A stretch of DNA of 64,000 nt from Malania oleifera. Taxonomy: Eukaryota; Streptophyta; Magnoliopsida; Santalales; Ximeniaceae. A program made the position numbers and the translations under genes. Shown piece by piece: positions 57,977 through 64,000 of the stretch; within the stretch, counting starts at the first letter, position 1; the number at the start of each line of letters is the position of its first letter. The notes under the pieces were generated by a model, which made no database searches, was not told the origin of the DNA, and worked only from the letters and a program-made list of their open reading frames with translations. The stretch lies in assembly GCF_029873635.1 (NCBI RefSeq), contig NC_080420.1, forward strand, positions 120,474,719-120,538,718, written 5' to 3'.

Positions 57977-60228
57977 AGATGAAAAGAAAAGAATGGAAAA
58001 AGAAACAAAGGAAAAAGACTTCAATCAGTTAATAGCATAATCATCATTCTAATTTGCAAACACATCATCTTTTCAGAGGCAATTTGTTGCATCATGATGA
58101 AGCCTGACTTCCAGTTCCAGGAAAGTGTCGAACACAAAATCAAGAAGAAAATTAGATCCAAAGCACAAATAAAACTAATACCATCCCAGGGGAAAAGGAT
58201 ATCTTAAAAATATTTCCATGTTGCAGTGTTATGTGCGCAACCATATCAACCCCCACTCTCATTGTACAAATTGGACACACCTGCAACCAAACAATGGCTA
58301 ATTGTGAGCAAAAGTTTCAGCAAGCACATCTCTCACTTAGAAGAAACTTCTATCATATTATTTGACCACAACAAGCTCACTAAGAGAATTCATTTAGCCT
58401 CTATTCGGCCTGAGTGAATAACCACTCTGATCAAGGTTTCCAATATCATTTTTTTGGGCATCACAAATTTTCTCATTACCTTTTTCATTCTACTTTTGGG
58501 GATGGGGATGGGGATGTGGTTGGGGGGGGGGGGGGGGGGAAGGGAGGGAAGTAACCCCTCCAGTCCCTTCCCTACAATACCAGCAAATTTTACCGAAATT
58601 ATCTTTTGTCAGCAACAACACATTCTCTCATATAGCACTAAGCAATAAAGAGTGAAAATATACACAACTACTAAGTAGTACATGACAAAGATATCCTCAG
58701 GACCAGTTAATGGAGCAAATCAACATGTAGAAGTACATTTACTACATTATTAGCATCAAAAAGCATTGGAATAATAATCATCTGTTGCTGGTGAGCAATA
58801 AAAAATCCACAAATTCTTTACAGCTAACCCTTAATAGTATCAACAATTAATAAAATGGTCATGGCCATGCTCATGTAGACCTGCACAAAAGCTTTGTCAA
58901 AATGTATCTTTTAGTAGGGAACCAAATGAGAGAATTTCTAAATGAATAGTCATTAGCATCAACATTTGAAAAAAAAAAAATTTATGCATCATTAGCATTA
59001 ATAATCACATATGCCTGAACTCAAAAAAGCAATCAAGAATTTCTCAAATGGTCATGAATAGAGAAGGCAGAGGTGATACCCCATTCTTTGCCTCCACAGG
59101 ATGCTCGTCATCAATATGGCAGCACAATCCCACTATATCAAAATACTCCGTACAGAATGGGCATGGAAACTCCTCCCTCAGTTCCTCATCTCCATCAATT
59201 TCCTCAAATCCCATGAACATATCTACGCCAAAAAAGAAATCCATTACAAAAAAACAAACATGTACATATGATGATACAATCACACCCCAACCCCTGAATT
59301 TCAAGAACCTTGATCATAACCAGCTGGCTAAGAGAAGTAATGAGAACTGTTCCATTCAACTACATTACACAAATATGGCCAGAAATTCTGGTTTTATGGG
59401 GTTTCAATCAATGAAAATTCCAACATTTTAATGCTTAATTTTTTTCCTTTTCATCAACAAACAGGCGGAGAATTTTGTTTCATTGGCACTCAGATAATGT
59501 TATTCCAAGCTTCCAAATAACAGTTTCTTTTCGGCTCCCTAATTTCTCTGAAACTCCAAAATGAAGGATTTCATCTTGCCGGTCTGAAATAAAGGAAAAA
59601 AAAAATCTAAAATTCAAGGTTCTAATTTCTTTTGTTTTCCTTCATTTTCCCAGCAACCAAATCGATAATACCATCGGAGGGACCCAAACAAAGAAAATAT
59701 AAGCTCAAAAGTCTTTTTTTCCCCTTTACAACAACCATATGGAGAATTTTGTTTCATTGGCTATCAGATAATATTAAATCAAAGCTTCTACCTATTAATT
59801 TCTTTTCGGCTTCCATATTTTCCCAGAAAACCCAAATGAAGGATCCCATTCTGTTGATTAATATATATATAATTCAAGGTCCTAATTTTCTTTCTTTTCC
59901 TCCAGTTTCATACAAACCAAACGGTGGAGTTATTGTCCGAATGTCTCATACAAGAAAAATTTAAGCTCAAAAGTTCTGAACTTCAATTCCCTTTTTTTTC
60001 CCTTAAGCGGTATTGTGTTTTCCCGGTCCCAAATAACCAAAACTATAGCAATCAAACACTGGCCTTCGTTCCTTTGTTTTTTTTTTCGTTTCCCCCTCCG
60101 TTTCATGAACTGACCCAAACGGCGGCTAAAAGAGAAAGAACTTGGAGCTCACCAGATCGCGAAAGAAGAGCAGATTGATATCGCTTTGAGGCAGACAAAC
60201 GAGCACTCCACAACGATTCAGCGTCCAT
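35834..60228 (-). CDS. Di19-family (drought-induced 19) zinc-finger protein, five exons
   Basis: Exons 60228-60153, 59222-59080, 58280-58203, 57638-57385 and 35945-35834 join in frame to 220 residues, close to the usual Di19 length. The start reads MDAESLWSARLSASKRYQSA. An acidic EEIDGDEELREEFPC stretch leads to zinc finger 1 (C46, C49, H61, H66). Finger 2 is C75, C78, H89, H94. A basic QRKRKSRK patch (101-108) looks like a nuclear signal. Then come the STLSLLRKELREGNLQSL block and the conserved CEFVHGLLLSTII end. Di19 proteins are nuclear and act in drought, salt and ABA responses, some binding DNA. Intron 3 is AT-AC and intron 4 is about 21.4 kb of nested transposons. No coding damage is seen, so it is probably functional if the long intron is spliced. 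Confidence 0.92.
36481..36890 (+). mobile_element. L1-type LINE fragment
   Basis: Broken frames echo the L1 ORF2 region after the reverse transcriptase: a SLGG-type start with SFKLVFIL, IMRDFL-like text, then KVGLGLWLFG and GSFSWRLMPFCI (compare the usual LGLGSL--KN-ALL-KWLWRF). It is a short 5' truncated and decayed piece within Di19 intron 4. Confidence 0.5.
37000..37668 (+). mobile_element. RTE-type LINE, 5' part (split by a copia element)
   Basis: The decayed endonuclease region reads NIIYPQETKWVGEKAIDIE, then FKLWYT-like text, IIEKDLKDSAIDIERVK and INVISAYAPQIGLAENLKRH. This is the start of plant RTE proteins (VNI-C-QETKWVG ... ISAYAPQ-GL). It is cut at CATGG (37664-37668) by the copia insertion and resumes after 47644. 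The 5' limit is not certain. Confidence 0.7.
37669..38140 (+). repeat. 5' LTR of the copia element
   Basis: 472 bp with TG...CA ends. It contains short repeats around CCGTCRAYGGTTTGATGG and a TATA-like run (TATATATATAATG near 37940). Confidence 0.85.
38166..42045 (+). pseudogene. Copia gag-pol region (fossil)
   Basis: Gag opens MAEISSTKFDIVKFDGSGNF (38166). The protease has DSACSYHM (about 39015), the integrase has a GAG-pre-type zinc region then VHIDVLGG and FIDDYSRKV (about 39640-39740). The reverse transcriptase has CKWVYRKK, VAKGYSQRKGVDYDEIFSPV and LCVDDILIA (about 40610-41100), and RNase H has GYVDADYAGDLNDKRSTRR (about 41580). It is broken in many places. Confidence 0.85.
43382..47415 (+). 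mobile_element. hAT element with transposase gene (4034 bp)
   Basis: The terminal inverted repeats are CATAGTAGT and ACTACTATG. The 8-bp flanks ATCAGACC (43374-43381) and ATCAAACC (47416-47423) match at seven of eight. Both ends carry GC-rich subterminal repeats (AGGCGC, GAGGCG, GCGCCTC). Between about 43870 and 44400 are CTT-rich and AT-rich direct repeats. The gene at 44407-47093 codes the transposase. The element inserted into another hAT element. Confidence 0.85.
44407..47093 (+). pseudogene. hAT transposase (BED finger, DUF659, hAT dimerisation domain), slightly broken
   Basis: The first part (44407-44883) has a BED-type zinc finger: CNFCAKVTRGG, then an H-x-H-like region with CSECPAHVHEEI. 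The frame shifts at about 44880. The next part (44880-45378) is the DUF659 region (YGCSIMFDGWRDSVANKNII, RTDNASNYVAAG). A clean GT-AG intron lies at 45379-45467. Exon 45468-46277 runs WTPCVAHCIDLILEDIG to the mid-domain. An intron at 46278-46367 leads to the dimerisation domain (FAVKILSLTCSATGCEKNWS), which has a TGA stop near 46388; after another intron a TAG lies near 46619. The tail is acidic (DEDDELVFEDDN). Family length is normal. One frameshift and two stops make it inactive as written, though recent enough to read throughout. Confidence 0.8.
47645..49580 (+). mobile_element. RTE-type LINE, 3' part
   Basis: After the copia target repeat the text continues IVGISRINKNIDRS-like, then GVDTNTPWLRIASSIKKIAK and the reverse transcriptase (MVFIDLEKACDRIP, WYMLFAND). 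Further on come WVKWRRVSSVLCD and KIRMLKWMSGITLKDELRNQ, with HIRDKFGIALVEDK. It ends ACCCCACCTAGTGGGACG and a (TTG)n tail, the normal RTE 3' end. Many stops and small deletions; dead. Confidence 0.75.
49850..51290 (+). mobile_element. Ty3-type LTR element remnant, heavily deleted
   Basis: A gag-like stretch (KLKGTALKM-R-IEKQCA, then LICRLCNAVVQEI-like text near 49870-49990) is followed by a short piece resembling a chromodomain-type tail (NQYKYILVKW near 50517-50545). After that comes LTR-like sequence (about 50640-51000). Most of pol is missing. A fossil; its limits are approximate. Confidence 0.45.
51425..53280 (-). mobile_element. L1-type LINE, 3' part, minus strand
   Basis: Read on the minus strand: the reverse transcriptase start (IAKVHVYRL, RQILDAILLANEVLEDVRW, FKLVFKKAYDHVSCTFLGKV). 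A jump of several hundred residues follows, to SLGGSIILIKACLLLSL, then a DHL-SWEVVC-like region and the C-terminal DLWRCVVLWGIWLEWDVLNF block. The 3' end is an A-run near 51425. So it is 5' truncated, internally deleted and full of stops. Confidence 0.65.
53281..54662 (+). mobile_element. L1-type LINE, 3' part, plus strand
   Basis: It begins with MISGLKINLAKSGIAGIN, then SLGGHITLIQACLCSI, IMKDFLWNGVGKKKDHLVRW, KVVCRSKEE, and KTTPFIWLLVLNRFNTNNLL, the usual L1 ORF2 order. It ends TTCTTCAATAAAATTTCC plus a short poly(A) at 54655-54662. It starts where the minus-strand L1 starts, so the two lie head to head. Inactive. Confidence 0.7.
54663..57384. other. Remainder of Di19 intron 4
   Basis: No gene seen. 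It has an (AAT)n run at 55418-55440 and a MITE-like block at 56491-56724. Open frames here are short and match nothing I know. Confidence 0.55.
56491..56724. mobile_element. Small inverted-repeat element (MITE)
   Basis: The ends GGAATGTTTAGTTGTGGATAAC and (inverted) TGCCTGTTCATTTGTGGAAAAC pair imperfectly. The pairing continues through TTTTCATTTTCC-type sequence, so the whole 234 bp folds back. I found no clear target duplication, so the superfamily is open (hAT or Mutator). Confidence 0.5.
57385..57638 (-). CDS. Di19 exon 4
   Basis: It starts TTGCAGCGTAAGAG (LQRKRK). It codes the basic patch, the LRKELREGNLQSLFGG block and the SSNAAPDPLLSSFI stretch, and ends two bases into a codon before donor GTGCGG. 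Confidence 0.88.
57639..58202 (-). other. Di19 intron 3, U12-type AT-AC intron (564 bp)
   Basis: On the minus strand the intron starts ATATCCTTTT, a perfect U12 5' splice site. It ends TTCCTTAACTAGAGGTTAC, with the perfect U12 branch site TTCCTTAAC about 11 bases from the terminal AC. Splicing here gives FK|LQRKRKSRKGG, matching the FKMQRKRK text of Di19 relatives. A GT-AG alternative (donor GTATTAGT, acceptor TTGCAG) is also in frame but would replace LQ with seven unrelated residues. Confidence 0.9.
58203..58280 (-). CDS. Di19 exon 3
   Basis: It follows acceptor TTGCAG and has 26 whole codons, VCPICTMRVGVDMVAHITLQ then HGNIFK (zinc finger 2). It ends at AAG, directly before the AT-AC intron. 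Confidence 0.88.
58281..59079 (-). other. Di19 intron 2
   Basis: GT-AG intron (donor GTATCACC, acceptor GGTTGCAG). It contains (GGGGAT)n and a run of about 17 G's at 58496-58553 on the plus strand, so C-rich on the sense strand. Confidence 0.8.
58496..58553 (+). repeat. G-rich tract, potential G-quadruplex
   Basis: GGGGATGGGGATGGGGATG is followed by a G-run and AAGGGAGGG. Several runs of four or more G's with short loops meet the usual quadruplex pattern. Confidence 0.7.
59080..59222 (-). CDS. Di19 exon 2
   Basis: It follows acceptor GGCGTAG, completes Asp26, and codes the acidic stretch and zinc finger 1, ending VEAKNG before donor GTATCA. Confidence 0.88.
59223..60152 (-). other. Di19 intron 1 with a 270-bp tandem duplication
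   Basis: GT-AG intron of 930 bp (donor GTGAGC, acceptor GGCGTAG). Two tandem copies start at 59467 and 59741, both GGAGAATTTTGTTTCATTGG, and share TTTCTTTTCGGCT, AATGAAGGAT and ATTCAAGGT. Between copies there are substitutions and small indels. Confidence 0.75.
60153..60228 (-). CDS. Di19 exon 1
   Basis: It codes MDAESLWSARLSASKRYQSA and ends one base into codon 26 before donor GTGAGC. It is the only exon with a family-type start. Confidence 0.88.
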
Positions 60229-60404
60229 AGCTAATGCACTGAAAGGTCCGAGACACCTTTCGCGATGGAAGCACTCTCGAGTCTCCGATGAGCACTGTTG
60301 AGCTCGATCCTGGATTCAAAAGAACGCCTGAGACTCCGATGAACACTGGTCAATTAGCGTAGAGCTCGATCCAGGATTCACGAGAAACCCTAGGAATGAT
60401 CTGA

Positions 60405-60451
<47 letters not shown>

Positions 60452-60460
60452 TTTGGGGGA
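60229..60460 (-). promoter_or_regulatory. Di19 leader and promoter-proximal region
   Basis: A (GA)n run at 60410-60448, that is (CT)n on the gene's strand, and a telo-box AAACCCTA at 60385-60392 lie 160-220 bp before the start codon. Two imperfect copies of a GAGCTCGATCC(T/A)GGATTCA block lie at about 60301-60320 and 60362-60381. Telo-boxes and CT tracts are common near plant transcription starts. The start site itself is inferred. Confidence 0.5.
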
Positions 60461-61114
60461 GCTTGACTCTGCGTTCTTCACGTTGCGCAGGAGCGTCCTT
60501 TTGGTTTCCACGTAAATAAAAGAAAAAAAATCCGAAAACGACGGCGTTTCCGGGAGGTTGTGGAACAAATAATAGCAATTGTCGGTTTTGGACAGCTCGA
60601 ATAAGACACGAAAAAAACCAAACGGTTTTGTAATAAAATCCGCACGGTGGCTCGGTGTATTACATACCGTGGCCTTTTTTCAATCGCGCGGTTTAGTCAA
60701 ACGATGTCGTTTTCGAGAATCAAAAAATATATATATTATAATAATAAAGCCACTTTGAAAAAAAAAATGGTTGTTATAAGCAAAATTTAATACTCATTTA
60801 TTACATAGGAAAACTGACAAAATAAAATAAAATTACAAGTTTTAGTGATATCATTTTCTTTTTCAAAAGGATTATTAATAAATGATAGATATTAAAAGAT
60901 GAAATCTCTTTGTAACAAAAATAAAGTCAACTCTTGTATTAAAAACTTGTGATGCTACTAAAAATAAAAATTATATTTCCTAAACACGATTGTCATTAAA
61001 TGACGTATTAATTTTTTTTTCTTTGATTCTAAAAAGTTTACTTTTTTTACAAAATGAAAATGATTATAACTATTCATTACAGGTGCAAGTAATTGTTAGT
61101 AATCTTTTTTCTAC

Positions 61115-61156
<42 letters not shown>

Positions 61157-61297
61157 TTTTGGTGATGACATTGGTCGTCCTTAAAGATTAAAATTATAAT
61201 TTCTAAACAAAATTTCAAAATAATATTTTTCAAAAGGATAATTAATCAGATCTTGATAAAAGTGTTCGTATTAAAGATTAACAGTCTTGCTTCAATT
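60461..61297. other. Intergenic upstream of Di19
   Basis: No gene seen. A (TA)n run lies at 61119-61152. Confidence 0.55.
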
Positions 61298-61420
61298 AGG
61301 GCTGGGCAAGAAAAACTAAAAAACCAAACCGAACTACAAAACCAAACCAAACCAAACTGAAAAATTAATTAATTATTTTTTTTGGTTTGAATTTTTTTAT
61401 TTATTCAGTTTTGTTCAATC
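61298..61420. mobile_element. Possible hAT MITE end
   Basis: TAGGGCTGGGCAAGAAAAAC is followed by repeated AACCAAACCGAA text, the usual start of plant hAT MITEs. The matching far end was not found, so it may be a truncated copy. Confidence 0.35.
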
Positions 61421-61566
61421 CATTCAATGTTTACACTATTTATTTACAATTCTTATTAATATAAATAATTAATTACTTATTATAATTTCAAATACAAATG
61501 AGTGGAGTGACAATAGGGGAGGTGATGTATGACGGGAGAAGGTAACCTAATCCTACTAGTTTCAAC

Positions 61567-63288
61567 TGTCACGCCTCGAACCCAGTAATGGGACCCAGGG
61601 GTGAATAAGTAATTTAACATGTCCATGTATCATACAAATCATCAATGACACAGCACCACAAATGAGGGTTCGACCCCGTGGGGTTCCCGTACACCCTATA
61701 TACATTCATTACACTACAGATACATAAAGGAAAAAGGTCTTTCTATACATAATCCGTACCAACCAGAGTCTATACAAAAGAAATCTAGGTCTCATAATAC
61801 AAAACATAACCCGGGTGTCAGCGAAAACCACAAAAGACAACCTAATACAGTCCTAGTACTTACCCAAGTACTTCCTGCAATACACCGACCACTACGCTCC
61901 CAATACAAGGATGCTAGTTCCGATTACTCGAAGGACCTGAAAAATATGTACGTACAGTAGGGGTAAGAGACATCTCAGTAAGGTAGATCCAAATTGTATC
62001 AGTGCGTGACATTTGAGTGTTATCATGACATAAAACATACACAAATCAATGCAATTTCAGTATTTACACAAAACAGTTCCAGTACAGTGCATTCACGCAC
62101 ACACACATAATCAAGTAACCTAGTGTCGTCACACCCTTTGGCCCGAAGCCGGCCTGCATTACACGGCATCCCTGGCACATGGCATAGCCCTAGGCTCCCA
62201 TGGCATCGTACCGGTACAACTGATGGATCCACACCCTTCGGTGATCAGCCGATAAGGCTCACGCCCTCGGATATAAAGCTAAACACTTTTGCCAAACATG
62301 GCAGGTGTTATTTCACACCATCGAATATAGAGTCGAACACTCTTTCAGTACTTGGAACAATTCGGAACCTAGTTCCTATTGCATTTCAACAAAACACAAT
62401 CATGCATGTTCACATAACCAAACAAACCACACCCATTTGGTAATCTAAAATCATGATTTTTCAAGCATATACAGTTTAAACAAGTAAAGGCACGGTCATC
62501 CCTATAACATAATATATATCACAATATATTAACGATTTCCAAACAAAACCAGAGATGCAACCCAATGCCCCTTTTTTCCCAAAACTGTAACATGAAAAAC
62601 TCATAGTTTTATCCGTTAGATTCCCCTAAATGAGTAACCAAAACACACACAGGACCGTGAACCACGTTCTACTGAGTTCGATTTCAAAAATAACCAACAT
62701 AAACAAAATCTCCTTACCTTTCCCAAAATGACCAATCCCAAACTCTACGATCCCTAAATAGCGAACCAAGTTTCCAAAACCTACAAATCACAGTACAGAA
62801 AGTACTCACAATTCGATTCCCTACAAAACTACCGGAACCGAAATATAAACTAAGCCTTACCTTGATTTTGAGTCAAAACCCAAAAATGCCCGGAATGAAG
62901 ATCCGATCCGCAAATCTTGTAGAGAATCCTTCCCTGATCCTCGTGGTAACGTTGGATCTATGATTCCAGCAACGTACGGCGAAGAAAAACTAGAGAGAGA
63001 GTGTCTTTCGAGTTCTTAGAGAGAAAGGGAGAATATTTGATTTCTTAGTGATTAAGCAACCCAAGTGGATATTTATAGCCCTTTGACTCGGCCAACCTCA
63101 TCGACGAGATGGCGTCTTCGTTGACGAGTCACTAAAGACAGTTCGTCGACAAGACGGAGACCTCATCGACAAGCCTAAGATTCTCGGTTTCCCAAAACCT
63201 CTTAGCTTTCCCTCGTCGATGAGCTCCTGCATTTCGTCGCCGAGTAACAGAAGGCCTTCGTCGACAAATCACAGTTCGGGTTCTTATA
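61567..63288 (-). mobile_element. Solo LTR, same family as the Tekay-like element
   Basis: The plus strand runs from TGTCACGCCTCG to GGGTTCTTATA. The 5-bp target repeats TCAAC (61562-61566 and 63289-63293) are perfect. Read on the minus strand it repeats the order seen at 20165-21963: TCGTCGACGA cluster (about 63090-63270), TATA box (GGCTATAAATATCC near 63075), leader, the TTACTGAG block (61961-61982) and the GGGTTCGACCCCG region near its end. No coding. Confidence 0.85.
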
Positions 63289-63293
63289 TCAAC

Positions 63294-64000
63294 CCTCACA
63301 AGTAAGCATACACACTCAAGACACTTTAAATTAAGAATTCAATTAATCAACATAAACACAATAAACCATGTTATATTTCACATGTTTTAGGATTTTAAAA
63401 AGGTGTATGATGTTGTTTAGAAATAAGTCCCAAGAGTTCTTTCACAAAGGTATTAAGTTAAAATGCGGAAAGATGTTATTTCAATATTTCAAGAAAGTAC
63501 CTCAATGATTAACACAACAATATTCCCAGGGTTGATTTAAAGCTAGCAAGTATATTGCAATCTCTGAATTTAAAGGGCTTATCAAATTTGGAATTTCAGG
63601 TTCTCAAGCAATGGCTTAAAATATAAGAAGGGAATGAATGGAGTTGCTGGATAGTTTAGTGGTCTCTCACCACCTAATCTCTAGGGAGAACGATCGTAGC
63701 ATCTTGCCACTCAATCACAAGGATTGGAACAAAGCTTAGACAAGCTTCACAAAGACAGAGTCTTTTAATTCAATATCAATATATCCTCTTTGGCTTTTTC
63801 TTACAATGATACATGACATATTTATAGACTTTAGCAAGGGAAAGGGGAATACAAGCAATGACTAACTAAGTTGGCATGGGGGACAAAGAAAATAAATACT
63901 ACAATTCCTATATAAGCATGGGAGACAAATAAAAACACACAACTCTCAATGCTCCAACTTACAAGACTCACAATTTTCTAACATATTAATGACTCTAACA
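63294..64000. other. Right-edge intergenic, nothing recognised
   Basis: AT-rich, no coding domain. A minus-strand TATA-like CTATAAATATG near 63815 and short CA-ended text near the edge could belong to another LTR, but I cannot support its ends. Confidence 0.4.

Noticed and set aside
58147-58202. GT-AG version of Di19 intron 3 as the main form
   Set aside because: In frame, but it replaces the conserved junction with seven residues not seen in the family, while the AT-AC signals are perfect; kept only as a possible alternative.
58226-58417. Plus-strand open frame of 63 codons
   Set aside because: It lies antisense over Di19 exon 3; the minus-strand reading gives a zinc finger with correct splice sites.
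59048-59431. Plus-strand open frame of 127 codons
   Set aside because: Antisense of Di19 exon 2 and neighbouring intron; no domain and biased by the opposite coding strand.
62123-62443. Plus-strand open frame of 106 codons
   Set aside because: Inside a solo LTR, with no domain; the same region in the sister LTRs is not open.
63300-64000. Another LTR at the right edge
   Set aside because: Only a TATA-like site and general style; no ends, primer site or target repeat can be shown.

Overview
The window is nuclear DNA from a flowering plant, probably a eudicot. It has two host genes with plant-type introns and plant protein families, plant-type LTR elements with methionine-tRNA primer sites, and hAT, RTE and L1 elements. 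I cannot name the species. More than half of the window is transposon sequence in AT-rich intergenic DNA.

Host gene 1 (+ strand, coding span 14952-18836) has three coding exons that join in frame to a 789-residue protein. It has an acidic N-terminus, a RING finger and a PHD finger, a chromatin-reader or E3-ligase type layout. Host gene 2 (- strand, coding span 60228 down to 35834) is a Di19 (drought-induced 19) zinc-finger gene. Its five exons join in frame to 220 residues. Two features stand out. Intron 3 is a textbook U12-type AT-AC intron. Intron 4 is about 21.4 kb because it is packed with nested transposons, so the last 112-nt exon lies far from the others.

Layout. 1-1080: end of an LTR element on the - strand. 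3498-3910: an unfamiliar short retroposon with a 17-bp target duplication, beside an L1 RNase H remnant. 4413-9064: a solo LTR containing a second solo LTR (5999-8506). 9065-14300: intergenic, with a 439-bp tandem duplication, a fold-back repeat and a hAT MITE. 14306-18836: the RING-PHD gene. 19341-34632: an RTE LINE split by a Tekay-like Ty3 element (20165-32980), which itself holds two inverted solo LTRs. 35834-60228: Di19. Its intron 4 holds an L1 piece and an RTE LINE split by a Ty1/copia element. The copia 3' LTR is split by a non-autonomous hAT, which is split by a hAT with a transposase gene. The same intron also holds a Ty3 remnant and two L1 ends head to head. 61567-63288: another solo LTR.

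The Tekay-like LTRs share two structures worth attention: clusters of a palindromic TCGTCGACGA motif just upstream of the TATA box, and a conserved TTACTGAG...GTGTCTCAC block. The solo LTR at 5999-8506 carries six GTGGGNCCCAC-type palindromes that match TCP transcription-factor sites. All calls are by eye; no database search was run.
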